DNA of 64,000 bases from the NCBI RefSeq assembly GCF_001651855.1, contig NZ_LNQC01000040.1:1-64000 (forward strand), read 5' to 3'. Below are positions 53,570 through 62,183 of this stretch, piece after piece; positions within the stretch are counted from its first letter, which is position 1; each line of letters starts with the position of its first letter. The DNA is from Sinorhizobium americanum. GTDB lineage: Bacteria; Pseudomonadota; Alphaproteobacteria; Rhizobiales; Rhizobiaceae. The translations under genes were made by a program, and so were the position numbers. The notes beneath the pieces were generated by a model, which did not search any database, had not been told where the DNA came from, and saw only the letters and a list, made by a program, of their open reading frames with translations.

Positions 53570-55009
53570 ATGCCGGAAACGATCGGGTTCCTGAAGCCCA
53601 GGCAGGCCGTCCTCGATCGCCGTGGGGAGATCATCGCCGACCTCGCCGACCTGTTGCCCGAAGGCTGCCTGATCAGTGACGAACGCGGGCTGAAGCCCTT
53701 CGAGACGGATGCGTTTCTTGCCTATCGCCGCTTGCCGCTGGCCGTCGTCCTGCCGGAGACGACGGAGCAGGTCGCCGCCGTCCTCAAATATTGCAGCCGC
53801 TATGGCATTCCGGTCGTGCCGCGCGGCGCCGGCACCTCGCTTTCCGGCGGCGCCATCCCGCAGGAGGACGCCATTGTCGTCGGTCTCTCGAAGATGTCGC
53901 GGATTCTCGATGTCGACCTGTTCAACCGCACGGCGACGGTGCAGGCGGGCGTCACCAACCTCTACATTTCCGAGGCGGTGGGTGCGGACGGCTTCTTCTA
54001 TGCGCCCGATCCGAGCTCGCAGCTCGCCTGCACCATCGGCGGCAATATCGGCATGAATTCCGGCGGCGCCCATTGCCTGAAATATGGCGTGACCACCAAC
54101 AACCTGCTTGGCGTGAAGATGGTGCTCTTCGACGGCACGGTGATCGAGCTCGGCGGCAAGGCGCTCGATGCACCCGGCTATGATCTGCTCGGCCTTGTCT
54201 GCGGCTCCGAGGGCCAGCTCGGCATCGTCACCGAGGCGACGGTGCGGCTGATCGCCAAACCCGAGGGCGCGCGCCCCGTGCTCTTCGGCTTCGCCGCGTC
54301 CGAGGCGGCCGGCTCCTGCGTCGCCGACATCATCGGCTCGGGCATCATCCCGGTCGCGATCGAGTTCATGGACAAGCCGGCAATCGAGATTTGCGAGGCC
54401 TTTGCCCATGCCGGCTATCCACTCGACGTCGAGGCCCTGCTGATCGTCGAGGTCGAGGGGTCGGAGGCGGAGATGGAGGCGATGCTCCAGGGCATCATCG
54501 AGATCGCCCGGCGTCACGGTGTCGTGACGATCAAGGAATCGCAATCGGCGCTCGAGGCGGCGCTGATCTGGAAGGGCCGAAAATCCGCCTTCGGTGCCAC
54601 CGGCCGGGTCGCCGACTATATCTGTATGGACGGCACGGTTCCGCTGAGCCAGCTGTCGCATGTGTTGCGCAGGACCGGCGAGATCGTCGCCAGCTACGGG
54701 CTGCGTGTCGCCAATGTCTTCCATGCCGGCGACGGCAACATGCATCCGCTGATCCTCTACAACATCAACGATCCGGCGGATGCGGCCCGCGCCGAGGCGG
54801 CCGGCAACGACATCCTGAAGCTCTGCGTCGACGCGGGTGGCTGCCTGACGGGCGAGCATGGGGTGGGGATCGAAAAGCGCGACCTGATGCACCATCAGTA
54901 CAACAAGGCCGATCTCGATCAGCAGATGGCGGTGCGCGCCGCCTTCGATCCGCAATGGCTCCTCAATCCCTCGAAGGTATTTCCGCTCGAAGGACGGCCT
55001 CAGGCATGA
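53570..55009 (+). CDS. glcD: Glycolate oxidase subunit GlcD (FAD-linked)
   Basis: A 479-residue FAD-binding oxidase. The PCMH-type FAD domain shows PVVPRGAGTSLSGGAIPQED near residues 77-96 and IGGNIGMNSGGAHCLKYG. The C-terminal cap has NVFHAGDGNMHPLIL and CLTGEHGVGIEKRD. GlcD with GlcE and GlcF oxidises glycolate (and D-lactate) to glyoxylate, passing electrons to the membrane. ATG 53570 follows GAGGAG. The coding end overlaps glcE by 4 bp. Confidence 0.96.
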   Translation: MPETIGFLKPRQAVLDRRGEIIADLADLLPEGCLISDERGLKPFETDAFLAYRRLPLAVVLPETTEQVAAVLKYCSRYGIPVVPRGAGTSLSGGAIPQEDAIVVGLSKMSRILDVDLFNRTATVQAGVTNLYISEAVGADGFFYAPDPSSQLACTIGGNIGMNSGGAHCLKYGVTTNNLLGVKMVLFDGTVIELGGKALDAPGYDLLGLVCGSEGQLGIVTEATVRLIAKPEGARPVLFGFAASEAAGSCVADIIGSGIIPVAIEFMDKPAIEICEAFAHAGYPLDVEALLIVEVEGSEAEMEAMLQGIIEIARRHGVVTIKESQSALEAALIWKGRKSAFGATGRVADYICMDGTVPLSQLSHVLRRTGEIVASYGLRVANVFHAGDGNMHPLILYNINDPADAARAEAAGNDILKLCVDAGGCLTGEHGVGIEKRDLMHHQYNKADLDQQMAVRAAFDPQWLLNPSKVFPLEGRPQA

Positions 55010-56217
55010 TCGTCCATTTCGAACCGGCAAGCGAAGAGGGGATCGCCTCCGTGGTGCGCTCCGCAGCGGCCGAGCGCGTCACGCTTGCCATTGTCGGCGG
55101 CGGCACGCGATCCGGGCTCGGCAATCCTGTCCGTGCCGACCGGACGCTTTCGACGCGGCGTCTCTCCGGTATCGTCACTTACAATCCGGCGGAGATGACC
55201 ATGAGCGCGCTCGCCGGGACGCCGCTTGCCGAAGTGGAGGCGGCGCTCGCAGCCAAGGGCCAGATGCTGTCTTTCGAACCAATGGACCATCGCGGCATTC
55301 TCGGAACGACGGGCGAGCCGACGATCGGCGGCACCTTCGCCGCCAACGTCTCCGGTCCCCGCCGCTATGTCGCCGGGGCTGCCCGCGACAGCCTGCTGGG
55401 CGTGCGTTTCGTCAACGGCCGCGGCGAACTAATCAAGGCCGGCGGCCGCGTGATGAAGAACGTCACCGGGCTCGATCTGGTCAAGCTGATGGCGGGCTCC
55501 TACGGAACGCTCGGAATTCTGACGGAGGTCACCTTCAAGGTACTGCCGGTGCCGCCGGCGGCCGCAACCGTCGTCGTCGAGGGTCTCAACGATGCGCAGG
55601 CAGCCGCCGTCATGGCCGAGGCGATGGCACAGCCGGTGGAGGTGTCGGGCGCGGCGCATCTGCCCGAAAGCGTGCGGGGCCGCTTTATCGATGGTGCACT
55701 GCCGGAGGGAGCGGCTACCGTCCTAAGGCTCGAAGGTCTGGCGGCGTCTGTGGAGATGCGTGCCGAGAAGCTCGCCGCGGCGCTGTCGCGCTTCGGCTCG
55801 GCCTCGAAGCTCGACGCCGGGCAGACGAAGGCACTTTGGGCAGAGATCCGCGACGTGAAGCCCTATGCCGACGGCACGGCCAGACCGCTGTGGCGTCTCT
55901 CTGTCCCCCCGTCGGCGGGCCAGCAGCTCGTTGCCGCGCTGCGTCTCCAAACAGGCGTCGATGCATTCTACGATTGGCAGGGCGGCCTAGTCTGGCTGCG
56001 CATGGAGGCGGAAGCCGAGGCCGAACTCGTGCGCCGCTACGTGCGCGCGCTAGGCGGGGGCCATGCGACGCTCGTCCGAGCCGACGGCGAAGCTCGCGCC
56101 CGGATACCCGCCTTCGAGCCGCAGGCTCCCGCGGTGGCCCAACTTGCAGAACGCGTGCGCGCATCGTTCGATCCGGCGCGGATCTTCAATCCGGGACGGC
56201 TGGCGGCTGTCGCCTGA
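55006..56217 (+). CDS. glcE: Glycolate oxidase subunit GlcE (FAD-binding)
   Basis: A 403-residue smaller FAD-binding subunit with LAIVGGGTRSGLGNPVRADR near residue 27, then EPTIGGTFAANVSGPRRYVA and MKNVTGLDLVKLMAGSYGTL. It overlaps glcD (ATGA) and is translated with it. GlcE partners GlcD and the Fe-S subunit GlcF. The end RASFDPARIFNPGRL is typical of the subunit. Confidence 0.95.
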   Translation: MIVHFEPASEEGIASVVRSAAAERVTLAIVGGGTRSGLGNPVRADRTLSTRRLSGIVTYNPAEMTMSALAGTPLAEVEAALAAKGQMLSFEPMDHRGILGTTGEPTIGGTFAANVSGPRRYVAGAARDSLLGVRFVNGRGELIKAGGRVMKNVTGLDLVKLMAGSYGTLGILTEVTFKVLPVPPAAATVVVEGLNDAQAAAVMAEAMAQPVEVSGAAHLPESVRGRFIDGALPEGAATVLRLEGLAASVEMRAEKLAAALSRFGSASKLDAGQTKALWAEIRDVKPYADGTARPLWRLSVPPSAGQQLVAALRLQTGVDAFYDWQGGLVWLRMEAEAEAELVRRYVRALGGGHATLVRADGEARARIPAFEPQAPAVAQLAERVRASFDPARIFNPGRLAAVA

Positions 56218-56263
56218 TCGCAGGCGGGCTGTTGCAATTCGCTGCAGGCGAGAGGAGAATTCG

Positions 56264-56644
56264 ATGAGTGATCCGGGTCCGCAGACGCCGCTTTCCCGCG
56301 ACACCGACCGCTGGTTGGAGCCGGGCAAGGTCAACATCCAGATCATCTACCTGCTTTATCTGGTCGGCTTCGCCATCGGCATCACTCCGCTCGTCGGCAT
56401 CGTGCTCGCCTACCTTAATCGGGACAAGGCCGAAGACTGGGCGAGAACGCACTACATCTGGGCGATCCGCACCTTCTGGATCGCCCTGCTGTTCGCCGTC
56501 GTTTCGGCACTTCTGTCCGTATTGCTCATCGGCGTGCTCGGCTTCGTCGCGACGGCGGTCTGGATCGTCGTGCGCTGTGTCATAGGGCTTCAGAAAGCCG
56601 CCCGCGAGGAGCCGATCACCGATCCAGAGAGCTGGCTGGTTTAG
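56264..56644 (+). CDS. DUF4870-like small membrane protein within the glc operon
   Basis: A 126-residue protein with three to four hydrophobic helices (VNIQIIYLLYLVGFAIGITP; TFWIALLFAVVSALLSVLLI; VLGFVATAVWIVVRCVIGLQ) and a DUF4870 pattern around LAYLNRDKAEDWARTHYIWA. ATG 56264 follows AGAGGAG. It sits between glcE (46 bp gap) and glcF (67 bp gap) on the same strand. It could anchor the soluble Glc subunits at the membrane or be an unrelated passenger; neither is shown. Confidence 0.82.
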   Translation: MSDPGPQTPLSRDTDRWLEPGKVNIQIIYLLYLVGFAIGITPLVGIVLAYLNRDKAEDWARTHYIWAIRTFWIALLFAVVSALLSVLLIGVLGFVATAVWIVVRCVIGLQKAAREEPITDPESWLV

Positions 56645-56711
56645 GCTAGGGCGTAGCGGCGCCGTTCGGGCAAGAAGTGCCGGCCTTGAGAATTGAGAGT
56701 GGAGTATCCGG

Positions 56712-58004
56712 GTGCAGACAAATTTTTCGCCAGAGCAACTCGCTGACCCGCATGTCGCCGAATCGGAAAAGATCCTGCGCAAATGCGTCCATTGCGGCTT
56801 CTGCACCGCTACCTGTCCGACCTATGTGCTGCTCGGCGACGAACTCGACAGTCCGCGCGGACGGATCTATCTCATCAAGGACATGCTGGAAAACGGGCGT
56901 GCGGCCGATCCCGAAACCGTCACCCATATCGACCGCTGTCTCTCCTGCCTTTCCTGCATGACCACCTGTCCTTCGGGCGTCGACTACATGCATCTCGTCG
57001 ATCATGCCCGGGTCCACATCGAGAAGACCTACAGGCGCCCCTTCAAGGATCGTTTCGCTCGTGCCGTCATCGCCGCGACCTTGCCCTATTCTTCGCGCTT
57101 CCGGCTGGCGCTAAGGGCGGCGGGGCTCGCACGGCCCTTCGCGGGGCTGTTGAAGCGGATCCCCTGGCTCAAGACCTTTGGCGTCATGCTCGACCTCGCA
57201 CCGCGGGCGAGGCCGGCTGTAGATGGGGTGAGGCCCGCCGTTTACGCGGCCAAGGGCACGCCGCGCGGCCGCGTTACCCTGCTCACCGGCTGTGCCCAGC
57301 CGGTGCTGCGGCCGGAGATCAACGAGGCGACGATCCGGCTGCTCACCGGCCAGGGGGTGGAGGTCGTCGTCGCCGCTGGCGAGGGCTGTTGCGGCGCGCT
57401 GGTCCACCACATGGGGCGCGAGGAGCAGGCGCTCGCCGCCGCCCGGCGCAACGTCGACATCTGGCTGAAGGCTGCCGAGGAGGACGGTCTCGATGCGATC
57501 GTCATCACCGCATCCGGCTGCGGCACGACGATCAAGGACTACGGCCACATGCTGCGGCTGGACGCCGCCTATGCCGACAAGGCGGCCAAGGTGTCTGCCC
57601 TTGCAAAGGACATAACCGAATATCTGGCGGAGCTGGACCTGCCGGAACAGGGCACGCGCGGCCTGACCGTCGCCTATCACTCCGCCTGCTCGATGCAGCA
57701 CGGCCAGAAAATCACCACGGCGCCGAAGCAGCTCCTGAAACGGGCGGGATTTGCGGTTCGCGACCCGGCGGAAGGTCACCTCTGTTGCGGCTCGGCCGGG
57801 ACCTACAACATCCTGCAGCCGGAAATATCGGCAAGACTCAAGGCGCGGAAGGTGAAAAACATCGAGGCGACCAAGCCGAACGTCATCGCCACCGGCAATA
57901 TCGGCTGCATCACCCAGATCGCCAGCGGAACGAATATCCCGATCCTGCATACGGTCGAGCTGCTCGACTGGGCCTACGGGGGGCCGAAGCCGTCAGGGCT
58001 GTGA
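56712..58004 (+). CDS. glcF: Glycolate oxidase iron-sulfur subunit GlcF
   Basis: A 430-residue protein with two ferredoxin-type clusters (CVHCGFCTATCP near residue 25 and CLSCLSCMTTCP near residue 76) and two CCG domains (GEGCCGALVHH and GHLCCGSAGTY). These carry electrons from the GlcDE flavins toward the quinone pool. The start is GTG 56712 after GGAG at 7 nt. It is the last gene of the operon, ending 62 bp before the convergent L,D-transpeptidase gene. Confidence 0.95.
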   Translation: MQTNFSPEQLADPHVAESEKILRKCVHCGFCTATCPTYVLLGDELDSPRGRIYLIKDMLENGRAADPETVTHIDRCLSCLSCMTTCPSGVDYMHLVDHARVHIEKTYRRPFKDRFARAVIAATLPYSSRFRLALRAAGLARPFAGLLKRIPWLKTFGVMLDLAPRARPAVDGVRPAVYAAKGTPRGRVTLLTGCAQPVLRPEINEATIRLLTGQGVEVVVAAGEGCCGALVHHMGREEQALAAARRNVDIWLKAAEEDGLDAIVITASGCGTTIKDYGHMLRLDAAYADKAAKVSALAKDITEYLAELDLPEQGTRGLTVAYHSACSMQHGQKITTAPKQLLKRAGFAVRDPAEGHLCCGSAGTYNILQPEISARLKARKVKNIEATKPNVIATGNIGCITQIASGTNIPILHTVELLDWAYGGPKPSGL

Positions 58005-58066
58005 GCGGTGGCGGTTGCCCCTCTCCTCGGGTTAAACGCGAAGAGAGGTGCAAATTTCCCGACGTA

Positions 58067-58762
58067 TCAACCGCCAAAAATCTGGCGGAAAATGTCGACG
58101 CCGCGGTCGTCGAAGCTGACATCGCCCGCCTTGTTGCCCGGGCCGATGACGATGACCTTGGTGCCGATCGGGGCGCGATCGTAGAGGTGCTCGACGTCCT
58201 CGTTCATCATCCGGATGCAGCCGGACGACATGTTCTGGCCGATGGTCCAGGGCTGGTTCGTGCCGTGGATGCGGAAGATCGTGTCGCGGCCGCCCTTGTA
58301 GAGGTAGAGCGCGCGGGCGCCGAGCGGATTGTCGATGCCGCCTTCCTGCGTCATCGGCAGGATGCGCCCCTTGGCCGCTTCGCGCACGCGCATTTCAGCC
58401 GGCGGCGTCCAGGCCGGCCACTCGGCCTTGCGGCCCACCTTGACGATGCCGGACCAGCCGAAGCCCTCACGGCCGACGCCGATGCCGTAGCGCGTCGCGC
58501 GGTTCGGGCCGTCGATGTAGTAGAGATACTTGTTGTTGGTGTCGACGATCACCGTGCCGGGCGCCTCGTTGGTGCGGAACCGGACCTTGGTGCGCCAATA
58601 TCTCTGCGGCGGCTTCTTCGGCTGGGCTGCCAGCACGACATCGGAGCGCTTCACCTTTGCACCGGCAATGTCGGCGGGAGTGAACGCGGACGCATTTGTG
58701 GCAATGAGAAAAGCAGCGGCCGCGACGGTGAGCGCGGCCAGCCGGGTGGCATGAAGTCTCAT
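58067..58762 (-). CDS. L,D-transpeptidase (YkuD domain), paralogue 1
   Basis: A 231-residue exported protein with a signal peptide (about 26 residues, ending NASA). The YkuD domain runs from about residue 70 to 210: VIVDTNNKYLYYIDG, then FRIHGTNQPWTIG with His166 and NMSSGCIRM with catalytic Cys182. It makes or edits 3-3 peptidoglycan cross-links or ligates peptidoglycan to outer-membrane proteins, in the periplasm. A near-identical domain is found in the neighbouring gene 58956-59702, a tandem duplication. ATG 58762 is used; gap 193 bp to the next gene. Confidence 0.93.
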   Translation of the reverse strand: MRLHATRLAALTVAAAAFLIATNASAFTPADIAGAKVKRSDVVLAAQPKKPPQRYWRTKVRFRTNEAPGTVIVDTNNKYLYYIDGPNRATRYGIGVGREGFGWSGIVKVGRKAEWPAWTPPAEMRVREAAKGRILPMTQEGGIDNPLGARALYLYKGGRDTIFRIHGTNQPWTIGQNMSSGCIRMMNEDVEHLYDRAPIGTKVIVIGPGNKAGDVSFDDRGVDIFRQIFGG

Positions 58763-58955
58763 TTATGATTCCCTCTGAACCCTCGTTGCGGGCAAGCTAT
58801 GCAAAATAACCCCAAGTGCAAGCCCGTGATACATCCTGTAGAACAAGGCGCGGGCCGGAACTTGTATCGAAGGGAACGGCTGTTGCTCTTTGAACACGAT
58901 CCGGCAAGAAAAAAGCCAGTTTTAAAGGGAATGTATTCTACTTGGCGGAGTGCCG

Positions 58956-59702
58956 CTAGATGACGATAACCTTGGTGCCGACTTTGACGCGCTCGTAAAG
59001 GTCAACGACATCTTCGTTGCGCATGCGGATGCAGCCGGAGGAGACGCCGTAGCCGATCGTCCACGGGGCATTGGTGCCATGGATGCGATAGAGCGTCGAG
59101 CCGAGATACATGGCGCGGGCGCCGAGCGGGTTCTGGGGTCCGCCGTCCATGCGGTCCGGAAGATAATGACCCTTGGCCGCTTCGCGCGCGATCATCTCTT
59201 GAGGCGGCGTCCAGTTCGGCCATTCGGCCTTCCGCGTGATCCTGTGTTCGCCGGCCCATTCAAAGCCGGGCTTGCCGACGCCGACGCCGTAGCGCCGCGC
59301 CTGTCCGTCGCCGGTAACGAGATAGAGGAAACGGTTGTTCGTGTCGATGACGATCGTGCCCGGCCTCTCGCCTGTCTCATAGGCCACCATCTGCGGCAGG
59401 AATTGCGGGTCAAACTGCGACCTGGCAGGCCTTTGCGGGCGTACCGCGGCAGGCTGCACGGCCGCCGTTTCCAGCCGGCGCTTCATCTGGCGAGGCTCCA
59501 CCTGTTTTCGGGTGGCGGCCGGGGCCTGCGGCCGATAGACGGCCGGGCGCACCCCTTCGCCGGTCAGTTGCATCACCCAGGGGGCAGTCAGGTCCGGGCT
59601 GACGACCACCGGGGGCCGGTTCTGGTATCGGTCCCAAGCGCCGGCACCGGCGGGGAGGGTGCAGACAAGGCACGTGGCAAGCAAAAGGAATTTCTTCATC
59701 AT
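58956..59702 (-). CDS. L,D-transpeptidase (YkuD domain), paralogue 2 with Pro/Arg-rich linker
   Basis: A 248-residue exported protein: signal peptide (MMKKFLLLATCLVCTLPAGA), then a linker rich in Pro, Arg and Gln (residues about 30-105), then the YkuD domain (IVIDTNNRFLYLVTG, HGTNAPWTIG with His208, SSGCIRMRNED with Cys224). It differs from paralogue 1 mainly by the linker, which may span or bind the peptidoglycan. Two tandem ATG codons exist (59702 and 59699). It shares the strand with paralogue 1 downstream. Confidence 0.92.
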   Translation of the reverse strand: MMKKFLLLATCLVCTLPAGAGAWDRYQNRPPVVVSPDLTAPWVMQLTGEGVRPAVYRPQAPAATRKQVEPRQMKRRLETAAVQPAAVRPQRPARSQFDPQFLPQMVAYETGERPGTIVIDTNNRFLYLVTGDGQARRYGVGVGKPGFEWAGEHRITRKAEWPNWTPPQEMIAREAAKGHYLPDRMDGGPQNPLGARAMYLGSTLYRIHGTNAPWTIGYGVSSGCIRMRNEDVVDLYERVKVGTKVIVI

Positions 59703-59922
59703 CGGACGGACTCGCTACATAACGCCGAGAAAGTCTTGGGCAGCGCGGCGGCTGCACCTTGCAATGACGCAATGCTCGCACTCCTCCGCCACCGAACGGT
59801 AAACGCCGGTTCGATAAAATGCCGCGATGTGGATAAAGCTTTGGGTAGGGTTATTCGCCGCTTTATAAATCTGGTTTGCAAATGGTAAATGGAACAAAAG
59901 AGAAACAAGGCGGAGGGCAGTG

Positions 59923-60558
59923 ATGTCGGCAAAGGGCCTGATAATCGGTGATGACGGGCTGCAGCGTTGCGCCTGGCACGGCAACCTCGACGACTACCGC
60001 CGCTATCACGATGAGGAATGGGGCCGCCCGGTGACCGACGATCGCCGGCTGTTCGAGAAGATTTGCCTGGAGGGTTTCCAGTCGGGCCTCTCCTGGCTGA
60101 CGATCCTCAGGAAGCGCGAGGCCTTCCGCGCGGCATTCGCCGGCTTCGACTTTGACATGGTTGCCGAGTTCGGTGAGGCCGACATCGAGCGTTGCCTCGC
60201 CGACCCCGGCATCGTCCGCCACCGCGGCAAGATCGTCTCGACCATCAACAATGCGCGCCGCGCAAAGGAATTGCGGTCGGAATTCGGCTCGCTCGCAGCC
60301 TATTTCTGGGCACATGAGCCGGACGGAAGCGAGCGCCCTAGGGTCGTCGACTACGAAACGCTGATCGCCAATCCGACCACACCGACCTCCGTCCGGATAT
60401 CGAAGGATCTGAAGAAGCGCGGCTGGACCTTCGTCGGCCCGACGACCGTCTATGCCTTCATGCAGGCCATGGGGCTCGTCAACGACCACCTGGAAGGCTG
60501 CTTCTGCCGCGCGCAAGTGGACGAGATGCGGCGGCAATTCGCCAGGCCGGCTGCGTGA
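59923..60558 (+). CDS. tag: DNA-3-methyladenine glycosylase I
   Basis: A 211-residue HhH-superfamily glycosylase that removes 3-methyladenine from alkylated DNA. The zinc site is visible: Cys16 in LQRCAWHG, His in YRRYHDEEWG and His/Cys in VNDHLEGCFCRAQ. The recognition core EGFQSGLSWLTILRKREAFR and TPTSVRISKDLKKRGWTFVG are typical. ATG 59923 lies 5 nt after GGAGGG (a GTG 3 bp upstream is less likely). It is convergent with the DUF305 gene, with a hairpin between. Confidence 0.96.
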   Translation: MSAKGLIIGDDGLQRCAWHGNLDDYRRYHDEEWGRPVTDDRRLFEKICLEGFQSGLSWLTILRKREAFRAAFAGFDFDMVAEFGEADIERCLADPGIVRHRGKIVSTINNARRAKELRSEFGSLAAYFWAHEPDGSERPRVVDYETLIANPTTPTSVRISKDLKKRGWTFVGPTTVYAFMQAMGLVNDHLEGCFCRAQVDEMRRQFARPAA

Positions 60559-60569
60559 CCCAATCGAGT

Positions 60570-60606
60570 GGCCCTCCCCGTGCTATCAGTAAAAGCGGGG
60601 AGGGCC
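60570..60606. terminator. Bidirectional hairpin between tag and the DUF305 gene
   Basis: GGCCCTCCCCG (60570-60580) pairs perfectly with CGGGGAGGGCC (60596-60606) across 15 nt. It lies between two convergent genes, with no long T-run on either side. Confidence 0.7.
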
Positions 60607-60613
60607 GGCTTCG

Positions 60614-60982
60614 CTAGCCGCCGTGCCCGGCGAGCCATTCCTTCATCATTGTGATCTCGGACTCCTGGGCCTTGATGATGTCTTCCGCCAGTTTGCGGAT
60701 CGCCTCGTCCTTGCCGTGCTCGAGCTCGACTCTTGCCATATCGATCGCGCCCTGGTGGTGAGCGATCATGCTGCGCACGAAATCGACGTCGGCATTACCG
60801 GTGAAGGCGATGTCCATATCCTTGTGCATCCTGACATTCGCTTCGGCGAAGGCCTTGCTCGACGGTGCCATGTCGGCAGCCGTTGCGTCCTGGTGCATGC
60901 CTTGATGGCTTTCCTGGGCGTATGCCGGCATGCCGACCAATAGGGCGACCGTCAACGCGGCGAGGGTCCTTTTCAGGAACAT
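60614..60982 (-). CDS. DUF305 secreted protein
   Basis: A 122-residue exported protein (signal peptide MFLKRTLAALTVALLVGMPA, cleaved near YA-QE). The DUF305 motif is present: DVDFVRSMIAHHQGAIDMAR with the conserved HH, and KLAEDIIKAQESEITMMKEW. DUF305 proteins are ferritin-like helical bundles often associated with copper genes; metal binding through the HH and Met-rich segments (HQGMHQDATAADM) is likely but unproven. It follows a His/Cys-rich secreted protein gene on the same strand. Confidence 0.9.
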   Translation of the reverse strand: MFLKRTLAALTVALLVGMPAYAQESHQGMHQDATAADMAPSSKAFAEANVRMHKDMDIAFTGNADVDFVRSMIAHHQGAIDMARVELEHGKDEAIRKLAEDIIKAQESEITMMKEWLAGHGG

Positions 60983-61068
60983 GGTATGTACCTTTCCATT
61001 CTATAGGATTCATGAGGTCTTGGGGGCTGTGCGAGGGAACGTCTTCGCGTCCCTCGAAAGCGCCGGTG

Positions 61069-61440
61069 CTAGATGGAAAGGCTGCGCTTGGGCGGTGGGG
61101 ACAGGGGCTTGACCGCTTGGTCGAGCAGCGGCGCGTGACGCTGCGGCGAAAGCCGCGTCGAAGACGCTGCGGATCGCGTGAGCCCGAGCGGCGCCGCCTG
61201 GATGGCGACGCAAGCCGAGCAGAGCGCTGGGTGGTCCGCCTTCGTCGGGCTGGGACAATGGCTCCGTTGGACGCAATGACCGTCACGCCCAGAGGAGGCG
61301 TGGTTCGCCATGTCGGGCGTAGGGTGATGATGAGCGCTGACTGCTATCGCGCCGAGGTCGCGCGCCTGGGCGATCGCGGGAAGGGCTCCGCCGAGCGGAG
61401 CGGACAGAAGCAGGAGAATGAGGGCGAGCCGACGCAGCAT
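61069..61440 (-). CDS. Small secreted His/Cys-rich protein, possible metal binder
   Basis: A 123-residue frame starting MLRRLALILLLLSAPLGGAL, a clear signal peptide cleaved near AIA-QA. The mature part holds HHH (VSAHHHPTPDMANH), then GHCVQRSHCPSP and DHPALCSACVA, giving one CxxC and eight His/Cys in about 45 residues. The last third is basic and proline-containing (LSPPPKRSLSI). It lies 86 bp upstream of the DUF305 gene on the same strand, so copper or another soft metal is a reasonable guess. The ribosome-binding site is weak; alternative GTG starts exist just upstream. No family recognised. Confidence 0.55.
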   Translation of the reverse strand: MLRRLALILLLLSAPLGGALPAIAQARDLGAIAVSAHHHPTPDMANHASSGRDGHCVQRSHCPSPTKADHPALCSACVAIQAAPLGLTRSAASSTRLSPQRHAPLLDQAVKPLSPPPKRSLSI

Positions 61441-61516
61441 GCCGGCAAGATAGGTTACTCGACCTCGAATAAGAAGGGGCAGCACGAGGAAATCGCCGGG
61501 CAGTGACTGCCTCGCG

Positions 61517-61942
61517 TCAGACCGACAACGCCGTGCCATTGCGCGGAACCGCAAAGACGCCTTGCAGGGAACCTCCGGCCCCATCGCTGATCGTCGAGTT
61601 TCCGATGCAGCAAAGCTGGCGTGAGCTTCCGCCCTGCCGGCGGACCATCGCAGAAAAGCAGAAGGACGAGGACGTTGCGGTCGCCTGCTCAAGGATGCTC
61701 AGGATCGTCGCTCGGTCTTTCTGGTCGTAGGCTCGCACCAGATCGATGATGCCGCAGGGGTTCTGCCTCAGGCCAAGAAGCGAAAGGGTCTGCAGGCCGA
61801 CCACAAAGGCGCCGCTGTCCACATCACAACGCCACGGGTCGATCATACAGCCTGCCTTCGCGAGCACGCGGGTCCAGGCTCCATGGGTTTCCGGATTGAG
61901 CGGCCTTATCGCTGCCGCGCCGGGCGTCATGACAGTCAGCAT
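61517..61942 (-). CDS. Hypothetical protein with PAS-like C-terminal segment
   Basis: A 141-residue soluble protein: MLTVMTPGAAAIRPLNPETH, then KAGCMIDPWRCDVDSGAFVV and YDQKDRATILSILEQATATS, then CFSAMVRRQGGSSRQLCCIG and GVFAVPRNGTALSV. The spacing of a strand (GAFVVGLQTLSLLGL), helix and paired strands is like a truncated PAS fold, and I recall similar short rhizobial proteins. The five cysteines (GC, RC, FC, LCC) are unusual. Expression context is unclear; it shares a strand with the His/Cys-rich gene 76 bp downstream. Confidence 0.66.
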   Translation of the reverse strand: MLTVMTPGAAAIRPLNPETHGAWTRVLAKAGCMIDPWRCDVDSGAFVVGLQTLSLLGLRQNPCGIIDLVRAYDQKDRATILSILEQATATSSSFCFSAMVRRQGGSSRQLCCIGNSTISDGAGGSLQGVFAVPRNGTALSV

Positions 61943-62183
61943 TTTGCGAAAGTCTCCGTTTGAAGCCCTTGCTCGATCGGCTTAACTTATAAGGGTACAG
62001 AGAGCATTTTACAATCACGACGCAGTGATCGTAACTCGACCGGAACGCTTTTGCGCGCGGCCTTGTTCCGCGGCCCTCCCGGCTGCCGGGCTGTCGCCCC
62101 TTTGTCGGTCGCTACCCTTGCCGCCCTTGACGTGATCCGGTAGGGAAGGCACCGACCAAGCTTTACAGCCCGGAATGCCTTCC

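Noticed and set aside
58857-58884. GGAAC followed by TGTT upstream of the first L,D-transpeptidase region
   Set aside because: The spacer is 19 bp and the strand points away from both flanking genes.
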